Origin: Lachnospiraceae bacterium
GTDB lineage: Bacteria; Bacillota; Clostridia; Lachnospirales; Lachnospiraceae
Reading direction: 5' to 3'
DNA: 17,797 nucleotides
Assembly (NCBI GenBank): GCA_014804565.1
Contig: JAAUZN010000036.1
Span: 19,549-37,345, forward strand
Shown: piece by piece, positions 1-8,127 of the stretch
How positions within the stretch are numbered: the first letter of the stretch is position 1
Layout of the letters: every line of letters starts with the position of its first letter
Program-made: the position numbers and the translations under genes
The notes under the pieces: model-generated
Databases searched by the model: none
What the model was told of the DNA's origin: nothing
What the model saw: only the letters and a program-made list of their open reading frames with translations

Positions 1-1523
1 GCGCCGGCCTGCAGTACCAGAGATACCGCCTCCGGTATGGTCATAAAATAACGGATAATATCCGGATGGGTGACCGTAACCGGTCCGCCCGCCGCAATCT
101 GTCTCCGAAAGAGCGGGATCACACTGCCGTTGCTGCCCAGCACGTTGCCGAAACGCACCGCCACAAATTCCGTCTCATAGTGCTTGTCAAAGGTCTGGAT
201 GATCATCTCACAGATCCGCTTGCTGGCTCCCATAATGTTCGTGGGATTCACCGCCTTGTCGGTGGAGATCATGACAAACCGCTGCACACCGCACATGGCT
301 GCCGCCTGAGCCGTCTTAAAAGTGCCGAACACATTATTTTTGATAGCCTCTGTGGGGCTGTCCTCCATCAGCGGCACATGCTTGTGAGCCGCCGCATGAT
401 AAACGATATTTGGTTTATATTTATTAAAAATATAGTTCATTCTGTTGGTGTTGCGCACTGAGGCGATCAGCACTACCAGATCCAACTCCGGATACTTTTG
501 CAGTAACTCCTGCTGCACATCGTAGACAGAATTTTCGTAAATATCCACGATCACCAACTGTTTGGGCTTATGGGTCGCAATCTGTCTGCACAGCTCACTG
601 CCGATGGAACCGCCGCCGCCGGTGACCAGCACCACCTTGTCCTGCACATACCCCAGAATTGAATCCAGATCCACGCTGATAGGGTCTCTGCCCAGCAGAT
701 CCTCCACCTCCACATCGCGCAGCTTGCTGACATTCACTTCACCGTTTACCAGCTGATACATGCCCGGCAGGGAACGGAGCTTGCAGTTCGTGTCCTTACA
801 GATCTCCAAAATCTCACGGATATGGGCTCTGCTGGCAGAGGGAAGCGCCACAATGATCTCGTCCACCTCATAGAGATCCGCGCATTCCACGATCTTGTCC
901 CGGCCGCCGACCACCTTAATGCCCTGAATATATCTGCCCCATTTTCCCTTGTCATCATCAATGATACACTTGATGACCATGGTGGAGAAATTACTGTTCA
1001 CGATCTCCTTGATGATCACATTGCCTGCCTCTCCCGCGCCGATCACCATGACGGAAATTCGATTGTTTTTATTTTGTTTCTTATGCTTCAGGCTACGAAA
1101 AAAACGATAGGAAAAACGGCTGGCAAAAATACAGGTGAGCAAAGAAAACAGATAGAGCAGATAATAGGTCCTCGGCACCGCCTGATAGGTGCTCGTTTTA
1201 AAAAACTCCAGACCGATACCGTCCACTGCAGCCGAGATTGCACAGGCCAACGCAATATTCTGCAGCTCCGTCTCTCCCGCAAACGCCCACAGACTGCTGT
1301 ATAGATGAAAAAAGTAAAAAATCACCATAGTCAGCACAATGTTGAGAGGCAGCATGCGGTCGATCGACTGTCTGAAATATTTCGGAACAGAATCCACACG
1401 AAAATCATACCGCAGCAGAATCGCCATATAGCTGGCCAGAATAATGCTGATGATATCGTACACAATCAGAAAGGTCCGTCTGTAAAACAATTTTGCATTA
1501 AAGGGTTTTCTTGTCTTTTCCAT
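1..1523 (-). CDS. FlaA1/CapD/PglF-type NDP-sugar 4,6-dehydratase, 3' end cut by the window
   Basis: I translated this frame from the sequence. It is open from ATG at 1523 to the left edge, 507 codons with no stop. Residues about 16-38, 58-78, 88-104 and 118-136 look like four membrane helices. A first Rossmann domain begins near residue 156 (GAGEAG at 162-167) and an SDR dehydratase domain near 296, with nucleotide-binding TGGGGSIGSE at 301-310. STDKAVNP at 420-427 and MGASK at 431-435 give the MxxxK form of the SDR active site (M431, K435), with Met replacing the usual Tyr, as in WbpM-type enzymes. This family converts UDP-GlcNAc (or a related sugar) to a 4-keto-6-deoxy sugar at the inner face of the membrane. 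The start is 16 nt after the stop of the upstream gene, with only a weak GGAT-like ribosome site. About 100 residues are probably missing. The family is clear; the exact substrate and stereochemistry are not. Confidence 0.93.
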   Translation of the reverse strand, partial: MEKTRKPFNAKLFYRRTFLIVYDIISIILASYMAILLRYDFRVDSVPKYFRQSIDRMLPLNIVLTMVIFYFFHLYSSLWAFAGETELQNIALACAISAAVDGIGLEFFKTSTYQAVPRTYYLLYLFSLLTCIFASRFSYRFFRSLKHKKQNKNNRISVMVIGAGEAGNVIIKEIVNSNFSTMVIKCIIDDDKGKWGRYIQGIKVVGGRDKIVECADLYEVDEIIVALPSASRAHIREILEICKDTNCKLRSLPGMYQLVNGEVNVSKLRDVEVEDLLGRDPISVDLDSILGYVQDKVVLVTGGGGSIGSELCRQIATHKPKQLVIVDIYENSVYDVQQELLQKYPELDLVVLIASVRNTNRMNYIFNKYKPNIVYHAAAHKHVPLMEDSPTEAIKNNVFGTFKTAQAAAMCGVQRFVMISTDKAVNPTNIMGASKRICEMIIQTFDKHYETEFVAVRFGNVLGSNGSVIPLFRRQIAAGGPVTVTHPDIIRYFMTIPEAVSLVLQAG

Positions 1524-1539
1524 ATCCGTATCCGTTTTC

Positions 1540-4071
1540 TTAAGCTTCGTCCTTTCGTATATCCACAAGTAAGGGCCCAATCGTTAAGAGCAGACAATGC
1601 GCGATCGGACAGCAGGGATGAAAGATCCACTCCGTCAGTCCCGCCACTGCAAACAAAAGCAGGAGCGCTAAGGGGAACAGGGCACACTCCCTGTCCTGTC
1701 TATGTCGGCGGTAGTAAAGATACGCCTGCACCATAGTCCCCACACCCAGCAAAAGAAACACGCCTCCCACCGGAATGCCATGGTCATAGGCTACCTGCAG
1801 ATAGATATTGTGCGCATGAGCCAGATAGTTGCCATCGGGTTCCATAACGCCCATATCATCGTGTCCCACCCTGTTCAGTCGCTCATAATACCGGCCGAAT
1901 ATATAGAGTCTTCCGTTGGTGTAGGATTCTTCTTCCTCCTCCGGCGCATCTGTACCCATATCCTCTGCGGAAGCCAAAAGCAGCTTTTTCCCCTGCTCCA
2001 GATAGGGACTTCTGTATTCCGACTCCCCCTCCCGCTTTGAGAAAAAGAGGAACGCATTCAGGCACCGGTCCTCAGGAACGCCCAGCACTTTCATCTGGAA
2101 CGTCTGGATGAAGCGCTCTATCGTAATATAATAATAGGAATCCATGTTTCTGCCGTGCACAAGCTCTGAGGGAAATTCTTCTATTTCATGAGCCCTGATA
2201 TCCGCCGTCACAGCCGGGATCGTCCTCTGGGCCGTAAACACGATGGGGAAGCTTACGATCACTGCCATCGCCATCAGCGCAATACCTTTCCCAAAACGCC
2301 TCCACTTTATCCGTAAAGAAAGCTCCTTCCCGGAGAAAAATGCTGTCGGAATCACGATCAATGCAGTCACGAAGACAGCCAGATATCCTGTCCTCGACAG
2401 CGTAAACAGCAGGTACATTGCAGAGAGTCCCAACACTGCCAGTTCCTTATAAGTGCCAGCAAGGGAAGGCCGTCTCCCATAGGCATCCAGAAATTTAATA
2501 AGCGCCGCACACACCACCAGAGCCAGATATACGGCGGAGATCGTCACCGTGTGAAAATGAAAAGGATAGCGGTAATACCGAAAATACATATAGGGTCTGT
2601 GCAGCAGACAATACCCAGTCATCACAATAAAGTGCAGTAAAATACCGTTTACAATATTGTGCAGCAGCACCGCTTTTTTCTCCCATGCCGTCATTCTCAG
2701 ATAATAGATCGTAAAAATGCAGACCAGAAAGATCGGCCACCCCCTTGTGTTCCGGTAGAGGAGGAGAAGCACAAAAAATCCCCCCACTAAAATACCGTAA
2801 AACGGGGAAACCCTGCGAATCTCCCGCTTCCATAAAAGCTTCAATGTATGGAGCAGCACAAATCCCGACAAAACCGCCGCCCAGACTGAAAGCTTCAGCA
2901 CGAGAAGCTCCTGCTCTCCAGGGCCTTCCTTTCCCGCCGCCACGCTGGCATCAATCAATGCAGTTAAGCCATTTTTATAATAGATAGGCCCCGCCACAGC
3001 CGCGGCCACCCCATAGAGCAGTGTGAACGGATGTAATATCTCTCTCCTCCGGCAGGTCAGAATGAGCGCCAGTGCAAAGAAAATGAGCACCTGTCTGTAA
3101 GCCACCGTATGATGGATCTCATACAGGGCATTCATATAATTACAGCATCCCCAGATCGCTCCCGCAAACATGGCCGCCTGCAGATCGTCCTGCCATCTCT
3201 CCCGCACTACCGCAAAAAAAGTCCTGTCCGTGGCCAATCCGGTCCGGTCATGATTCACCCCGTAAAGCGCTGCGAGCACCGCCAAAAGCACACCCGCCTC
3301 GTAGAACAGGATCGAATAGATATCGTTCGTGAAAAGCTGGCAGGGGCCGATCGCCACCGCCGCCGCCAGGCCTGCCGCCACGATCAACGGATTCAGGCAC
3401 AGGCGCATCACCCGCTCCACCGTAAGCAGGGTATTCCGCTCGGGATACCGCTTGTAATAGAGGCCGGAAATCCATGTGGTAAGAACGCCTGCAAGCAGAA
3501 AGATCACATCAAGTACAAGCGTCTTCACCTTGCGCAGCGGCACCTCATAGACGTAATCCGCGATCATACAGCGCTCTGTGTCCTCCACATCGCCATAGTA
3601 GAGGGTACTGATATAAATATTATTATTTTCACCGGTATTGTCCGCATAAGCTACATGGAACTCCGATTCCACACCTTGAAGCAGATAATAATAATCCCGG
3701 CCCACTTCCGTGTCAATGTTTACCTGTATCCTGCAATACCCGGGAATCTGCTCCATCTCCCCGGTATCTATGACCTGCTGCATCAGCTGCTGCATGGACG
3801 CGTCACGCAACACAAAATTAAACTTGTCCCCCGGCGTCCCTTCTGCCAGGTAAATATCAATACTCTTTAATCTGTCGTACTGCGCGATAAATCTCTGCTG
3901 TACCACATAGCTCCCATCCACTGTCTCAGAGAGCATGTCCTGCGTCTTTCCGCTTACAGACCGCACTTCTTCGTGAATCAGGCGAAGCGGCCAGAGGATC
4001 AGCGCCGCACACACCACCAGGATCCAGACGACTCCGCAGATGGCCTGTCTTTTATTTAAAATCCGATTCAT
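1540..4071 (-). CDS. O-antigen ligase/polymerase-like polytopic membrane protein with extracytoplasmic N-terminal domain
   Basis: The 843-residue protein starts with one membrane helix (about 11-30), followed by a hydrophilic stretch (about 31-184) that should lie outside the cell, then many helices from about 187 on. The second half resembles the O-antigen ligase (Wzy_C/WaaL) family: TLSRTGYLA at 557-565, a large outer loop from about 612 to 765 with acidic run EEEEE at 711-715, and AHAHNIYLQ at 751-759, equivalent to the conserved His-rich end of that loop, followed by closing helices. Such enzymes move or polymerise undecaprenyl-diphosphate-linked glycans on the outer face. In a Gram-positive this would be an EPS or wall-glycan polymerase or ligase rather than an LPS ligase. 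Usual family length is about 400-450 residues, so this one is nearly double. ATG at 4071 has GAGGA about 6 nt upstream. The following dehydratase gene begins 16 nt downstream. Polymerase versus ligase cannot be told from sequence. Confidence 0.8.
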   Translation of the reverse strand: MNRILNKRQAICGVVWILVVCAALILWPLRLIHEEVRSVSGKTQDMLSETVDGSYVVQQRFIAQYDRLKSIDIYLAEGTPGDKFNFVLRDASMQQLMQQVIDTGEMEQIPGYCRIQVNIDTEVGRDYYYLLQGVESEFHVAYADNTGENNNIYISTLYYGDVEDTERCMIADYVYEVPLRKVKTLVLDVIFLLAGVLTTWISGLYYKRYPERNTLLTVERVMRLCLNPLIVAAGLAAAVAIGPCQLFTNDIYSILFYEAGVLLAVLAALYGVNHDRTGLATDRTFFAVVRERWQDDLQAAMFAGAIWGCCNYMNALYEIHHTVAYRQVLIFFALALILTCRRREILHPFTLLYGVAAAVAGPIYYKNGLTALIDASVAAGKEGPGEQELLVLKLSVWAAVLSGFVLLHTLKLLWKREIRRVSPFYGILVGGFFVLLLLYRNTRGWPIFLVCIFTIYYLRMTAWEKKAVLLHNIVNGILLHFIVMTGYCLLHRPYMYFRYYRYPFHFHTVTISAVYLALVVCAALIKFLDAYGRRPSLAGTYKELAVLGLSAMYLLFTLSRTGYLAVFVTALIVIPTAFFSGKELSLRIKWRRFGKGIALMAMAVIVSFPIVFTAQRTIPAVTADIRAHEIEEFPSELVHGRNMDSYYYITIERFIQTFQMKVLGVPEDRCLNAFLFFSKREGESEYRSPYLEQGKKLLLASAEDMGTDAPEEEEESYTNGRLYIFGRYYERLNRVGHDDMGVMEPDGNYLAHAHNIYLQVAYDHGIPVGGVFLLLGVGTMVQAYLYYRRHRQDRECALFPLALLLLFAVAGLTEWIFHPCCPIAHCLLLTIGPLLVDIRKDEA

Positions 4072-4114
4072 ACTCTTCCTCTAATGTACCTTTTATTGAT
4101 TACCATTACCCTTT

Positions 4115-4120
4115 AGTATA
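4115..4120 (-). promoter_or_regulatory. Candidate extended -10 promoter for the O-antigen-ligase-like gene
   Basis: On the minus strand the 65-nt gap after the DUF6020-type gene contains TGATATACT, a TGn-extended -10 box with TATACT at these positions. No good -35 hexamer lies 16-18 nt upstream. The box is 43 nt before the ATG at 4071. It could supply the last two genes of the window independently of read-through. Confidence 0.4.
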
Positions 4121-4136
4121 TCACAAATTTGATGCC

Positions 4137-5813
4137 TTAACATCTAATTCTTTCAGAAAGAATTGCATCTCCTTCCATCGCCAAAAACAAGGGCAGGGCA
4201 TACCAGAAAAACAACACATATCTTGGCAGATAGGTAGGACCCAGAAGCACTGTGAGCCACAACAGGAAAACCGGCAGATACGGATAGAGGATTTCATATC
4301 TCTTGTTATTTAATGATCCCGCAAACAAGAACGCATAGAGCCAGAACATGGCACCCGGAGAGAACAGCCAGGAAACCACCGGGATCTTTTCCTTCCAGAC
4401 CTCCAGCGACAGCTTGCGATACACCTCATCCAGCCAGGGAATCTTACTCTCCCTGACGCCCGGCAGCTCCACTTCATAGCCAAAATAAGAATTATCGCGA
4501 TAGGTAAAAGTAAAAACGGTATTGCCCCCATACACATTGATCACCATGTCGGGATACCAGAATCCGTAGGAGGTCATCCACCAGGCATTGAGATAGATCA
4601 GTGGTTTTTTCATCCCCACCCGCAGCCAGAGTCCGGCATACCTGGCCTTGTCTCCTGCAAAAGTCTCATTGTCAAAGCGGTACTTGACCGGATCGGAAAG
4701 TCTAGGGGTATACAGTCGGAGCGCTTCCTCGGACAGAACCTCATGCAGGATCTCCTCATCCTCCGGTGAAAAAGCCTCCGGCGCATACTTGTAGGTTCTG
4801 GCAAGCTGCTGGATCGGCACTGTCAAAAGCTCCTGATATTCGCCGGACTGCGCATGCAGAGCCGCCTTTAAACCACCGTTTATGAGAAGGCACCCCGCCA
4901 CCGCACACACCGCCAGCACAAGGAACCGCCGCCAGCGCTTTCTCTGCAGAAAGAGCAGGATCGGGATCATGACCAGAAAGGCATAAAAGCCGTTGTTGCG
5001 AAAAAGCATCATTGCCGCACCGCTCAGGACAAAAAGAATCTGCCATCCTGCGGAGGCATAAAAGTCCTCTGCCCTGGTCCCCATTTCCAAAAGACTGATC
5101 AAAAGCAACAGAAGCGCCAGCGTAAACAGCGCATCCTTGGCAGAACACAGGGTAAACATCACCACCGTGGGAAACAGCCCTAAATAGAACAGGCTTACAA
5201 GACGCAGAACCGGAGATACCTTTTTCCGGCAAAGATAAGACAGCAGAAAGGTAAAGCCCCCCGCCGCAAGAATCATCTGAAAGATCATATAGCAGGCAAT
5301 GCCCAGATTATAGGAATCCGTCAGCTTGTGAACGCCGCAGATGATACCGCCCAAAAGAAGCACATGCACCAGCGGATGGTGCGTAGAAAACATCCGGGTC
5401 GCCACCTGCACATATTCATCCTGCGCATCGTAGACAAAAAATCCCGGATATACCGCCAGAAATACGGGCAGCCAACACAAAAGCAAAAAGAAAAAGGTGC
5501 CGGGAAGGGCAAATCTGTCCACCCTTTCAAGCACACATGTTATTTTATTTGACGATCCTCTTCCTGCTTTCTCCCGAAGCAGATCCAGGCAGAGCCACAA
5601 AAAGCGGGTCAGGACTGCAAAAAGCAAGGTGAGCACAGGCAGGGCCGCCCACAGACGAAAATCTCTGACATCCACATTCTCCACGCTGTCCAGACGCGCG
5701 CCGAAAAGCAGCGCCGCCGAGAACAGAAGAGAAAAGACGCCTGCGATCCTCCAGGCTCTGAAATCTCCCAGAAAAGAAACGATCTTCTGTTTTCTGTTCT
5801 CGTCAATCCGCAT
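4137..5813 (-). CDS. DUF6020-type polytopic membrane protein, GT-C glycosyltransferase-like
   Basis: From the ATG at 5813 the protein has 558 residues and about a dozen hydrophobic helices. YPGFFVYDAQDEYVQ at 122-136 and HHPLVH at 145-150 in the first long outer loop match my memory of the DUF6020 family. The loop carries acidic residues placed like the catalytic Asp of GT-C glycosyltransferases. A hydrophilic extracytoplasmic region lies between about residues 330 and 480, then closing helices. The likely role is sugar transfer on the outer face from a polyprenyl-phosphate donor, but this is inference; the family has no function I can name with certainty. The ATG at 5813 overlaps the GNAT gene by 11 nt, suggesting coupled translation; its ribosome site is weak. 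A TTG at 5840 in the same frame is an alternative start adding nine residues. Confidence 0.8.
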   Translation of the reverse strand: MRIDENRKQKIVSFLGDFRAWRIAGVFSLLFSAALLFGARLDSVENVDVRDFRLWAALPVLTLLFAVLTRFLWLCLDLLREKAGRGSSNKITCVLERVDRFALPGTFFFLLLCWLPVFLAVYPGFFVYDAQDEYVQVATRMFSTHHPLVHVLLLGGIICGVHKLTDSYNLGIACYMIFQMILAAGGFTFLLSYLCRKKVSPVLRLVSLFYLGLFPTVVMFTLCSAKDALFTLALLLLLISLLEMGTRAEDFYASAGWQILFVLSGAAMMLFRNNGFYAFLVMIPILLFLQRKRWRRFLVLAVCAVAGCLLINGGLKAALHAQSGEYQELLTVPIQQLARTYKYAPEAFSPEDEEILHEVLSEEALRLYTPRLSDPVKYRFDNETFAGDKARYAGLWLRVGMKKPLIYLNAWWMTSYGFWYPDMVINVYGGNTVFTFTYRDNSYFGYEVELPGVRESKIPWLDEVYRKLSLEVWKEKIPVVSWLFSPGAMFWLYAFLFAGSLNNKRYEILYPYLPVFLLWLTVLLGPTYLPRYVLFFWYALPLFLAMEGDAILSERIRC

Positions 5814-6333
5814 CTCTTGTTTCCCACGCGCTGCGGTCAATCTCCATAAACAAAACGCCGCACGCTCCCTGTTCCAAATTAACGATTTCCCGTTTGTTCT
5901 CTATCCTCCGAAAGCCGGCTTTTTCGTAACTTCTGCGCGCCCCCGAATTTTTTTCTAAAAGGCGTAAAAAAATACATTCCAGCCCCAATGTGCCAAATCC
6001 ATAGTCTAAAATAAGTCTGGCCGCCTGGGTACCGTAACCGCATCCCAGTGCCTTTTCCTCCCCGATAAAGGCACCGTACTCCGCCGTGCCTTTCTCCCGG
6101 TCAATATCCCGCAGATAGACACTTCCGATCTCTCCAAGACCCTCCACGCAAATGATAAACTGTGCCACATGCCCCGGCTCCACCTGATTCTTAAGCCAGT
6201 CCCTGTGTCCCTCCTCCGTAAAAAGCTTCTGATAGATAAAGTTTTTCCGCACAAAATCCTGGTTTCGCCAGGTCACGATCTTCTCCGTGTCAGCGTCCGT
6301 TATGGGTCGTATATATACTTTTTCTGCACTCAT
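5803..6333 (-). CDS. GNAT-family N-acetyltransferase, likely sugar-nucleotide amine acylation
   Basis: This 176-residue protein is a single GNAT domain of the RimJ/RimL-like branch. VYIRPITDADTE at 6-17 is the first strand, WRNQDFVRKNF at 22-32 is typical of PseH/WecD-like relatives, ALGCGYGTQA at 95-104 is the acetyl-CoA pyrophosphate loop, and EKNSGARRSYEKAGF at 127-141 has the usual Asn and Tyr. The reaction would be acetyl (acyl) transfer from CoA to an amine in the cytoplasm. Because it lies two genes after a WecE-type aminotransferase, the amine is probably the 4-amino group that enzyme makes, a WecD/PseH/PglD-like step; this is inference from context. The ATG overlaps the stop of the upstream membrane protein in ATGA, with AGGAGAG about 7 nt before it. 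The DUF6020-type gene overlaps its end by 11 nt. Confidence 0.88.
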   Translation of the reverse strand: MSAEKVYIRPITDADTEKIVTWRNQDFVRKNFIYQKLFTEEGHRDWLKNQVEPGHVAQFIICVEGLGEIGSVYLRDIDREKGTAEYGAFIGEEKALGCGYGTQAARLILDYGFGTLGLECIFLRLLEKNSGARRSYEKAGFRRIENKREIVNLEQGACGVLFMEIDRSAWETRDAD

Positions 6334-8114
6334 AGCTTTCTCTCCTGAATCCGGTATACCCGATAGGCTTCATTGATCCTGTCCTGTTCCAGTATCTCCA
6401 CCTCTCTCCCCTTTTCCGCAAAATGATCCTGAAGCCAGGTCAGGCCTCTCTCTCGTTCCTCCGCGTCCGACATAATGAAATAAGCCCCTTCACCCAACAG
6501 CGCATCCTCTGCCGCCTCTATGCCCCAGGTGGAAAGTTTTTTCCGGTAAAGCGGGCTCTTGCACATCCAGCCACCGGCGATATCATAGTTTGCCAGAGTA
6601 TTGTCACTTCTTTCAAACAGTTTTCCCGAAAATGCAACAGTGGAATAGACGTCCTCAAAATAAAAGTTTTCTTCCCGTTCCCTGCAATAGCTGTCTATAT
6701 CCTGCCAGTCACGGTTGATCTCCTCCCGTCTGCTCTGATCCGCCCGTACAGCGGGCAGGCTTACCGCCATTCTCCCCGCCATTACCAAAAGAAAAAGAGT
6801 CGCAAGGCCCCTGAGAAAAATCTTCTCCCGCTCTTGCCTGTCCGTTTCCGATCGCCGCAAAAACATAGCCATAAGAAAAGTGAACTCAACCAGATAGAGG
6901 GAATGTGTGATCCGCTCCGGATCCCGCCCCCGTAACAGGATAAACAGCCAAAGTGCGCTCCGCAGCAGCGCCAGCATGGCAATCAATACCCCGGATTCAA
7001 GCAGTCTTCCTGCCGCCTTCCGGGCATTCTGCCGCCGCTCTTCTGTATATAAAATAACAGCCAATATTATATAAGTCGCATATGCCAACAGCACCAGAAG
7101 ATTGTATGGTGCGTCGCCTGCATGAAAGATGCGATAGCGGTACAGGAAAAGCTTCTCTCTCAAAATAGCTCCCCAGTCTCTCTTCCCGCCCACGGCATCC
7201 ACCGCATAATCCGCAAGCCCCGTAAGCATCCGTGTATCGATCTCCTCGTCCAGCCCGAAATTATAATTGCGAAGCAGCCTCTGTTTTGCAGGGGAAACGC
7301 CGAGCGCCTGTAAATCGCTGCTGTAGGCATCCTCTGTGACCACCTCAGGGTAAAAATCATAGATGGTCGTCCTGTCATTAAAAAACTGTCGAAAATCCTT
7401 CCATCCCGTGCTGCCGTAGGCCGCCACATCAACGATCTGGGACAAGACCATTCCCAGAAGCATCAGCCCGAGCACAACGCCGTATTTTTTCAGCTTTGCT
7501 CTTGTAAAAAAAGGTTTTTCTTCCCACCAGCGCACAAGAAACGCCAGGCCCGTAAAGGGCAGCATCAGAAGCAGCATCTCCGTGCGGAGCTGATATGCCA
7601 GAATGACAAGCAGGACCCCCGGTAGATTTCCGCACACAAACTCCTTTACCGGTAAATCCTTCGGCGTTGTCAGAAACCAGAAAAGGGCTGCGGCAGAGAG
7701 CATGGCACAGGTAATGGTATACTGTATATTGACCATATGAGTCACCCATATACCCCACTGAAAAAGTACCAAGGAGAGCAGAGATAGCAGCTTTCCCTGC
7801 TTTGTCCGGAACAAGGAACAGAGCCGCAGACCGATCAGATAGAGGCTGCCAAACTGACACAGGAACAGAAAGAGGCCATACCAGGGAACTGTCCGGCACA
7901 GCCTGTAGCACAACGCAAGAAAAGCGCCCAGCGGATAGAGCGTCTGCATATTGTGTCCGTCGGGTATACCGCTGTAAATACCTGCCGTAATGTCCCGCAT
8001 CATAGTATCGTCGTTTAAGTCAAAATAAAAATCAAAGAAAAACCCCATCAAAAGAACACTGAGCAGGGTGATAACACCGACAGCTATATAGTTGTCATAT
8101 TTTTTAATGCGCAT
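6330..8114 (-). CDS. Polytopic membrane protein, GT-C glycosyltransferase-like, family not recognised
   Basis: From the ATG at 8114 the protein has 594 residues. Helix 1 spans about 10-27 and is followed by DLNDDTMMRD at 32-41, an acidic motif at the start of the first outer loop, as expected for a GT-C glycosyltransferase. About ten further helices follow, and the last roughly 130 residues are hydrophilic with alternating strands and helices, probably outside the cell. I recognise the general look from Lachnospiraceae membrane proteins but cannot name a characterised homologue. Function is inferred as transfer of a polyprenyl-phosphate-linked sugar. The start follows the aminotransferase stop by 13 nt and has GGAGAG 6 nt upstream, better than an in-frame start at 8162 that would run 35 nt into the aminotransferase gene. 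The end overlaps the GNAT start in ATGA. Confidence 0.75.
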   Translation of the reverse strand: MRIKKYDNYIAVGVITLLSVLLMGFFFDFYFDLNDDTMMRDITAGIYSGIPDGHNMQTLYPLGAFLALCYRLCRTVPWYGLFLFLCQFGSLYLIGLRLCSLFRTKQGKLLSLLSLVLFQWGIWVTHMVNIQYTITCAMLSAAALFWFLTTPKDLPVKEFVCGNLPGVLLVILAYQLRTEMLLLMLPFTGLAFLVRWWEEKPFFTRAKLKKYGVVLGLMLLGMVLSQIVDVAAYGSTGWKDFRQFFNDRTTIYDFYPEVVTEDAYSSDLQALGVSPAKQRLLRNYNFGLDEEIDTRMLTGLADYAVDAVGGKRDWGAILREKLFLYRYRIFHAGDAPYNLLVLLAYATYIILAVILYTEERRQNARKAAGRLLESGVLIAMLALLRSALWLFILLRGRDPERITHSLYLVEFTFLMAMFLRRSETDRQEREKIFLRGLATLFLLVMAGRMAVSLPAVRADQSRREEINRDWQDIDSYCREREENFYFEDVYSTVAFSGKLFERSDNTLANYDIAGGWMCKSPLYRKKLSTWGIEAAEDALLGEGAYFIMSDAEERERGLTWLQDHFAEKGREVEILEQDRINEAYRVYRIQERKL

Positions 8115-8120
8115 TTGCGT

Positions 8121-8126
8121 CTCTCC
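8121..8126 (-). promoter_or_regulatory. Ribosome binding site GGAGAG deciding the start at 8114
   Basis: The minus strand reads GGAGAG followed by six bases and ATG. This places translation start at 8114 and rules against the longer frame from 8162, which lacks a comparable site. Confidence 0.75.
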
Positions 8127-8127
8127 G

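Noticed and set aside
3109-3870. Open frame of 253 codons on the plus strand, and other long plus-strand frames across the window
   Set aside because: They lie antisense to well-supported genes, are rich in His, Arg and Gln, lack ribosome sites and show no recognisable domain.
4137-5813. WWMTSYG in the DUF6020-type protein, like the WWDxG motif of PglB/STT3 oligosaccharyltransferases
   Set aside because: The Asp is absent, and the motif lies in a protein whose other features match a different family; the likeness is probably chance.
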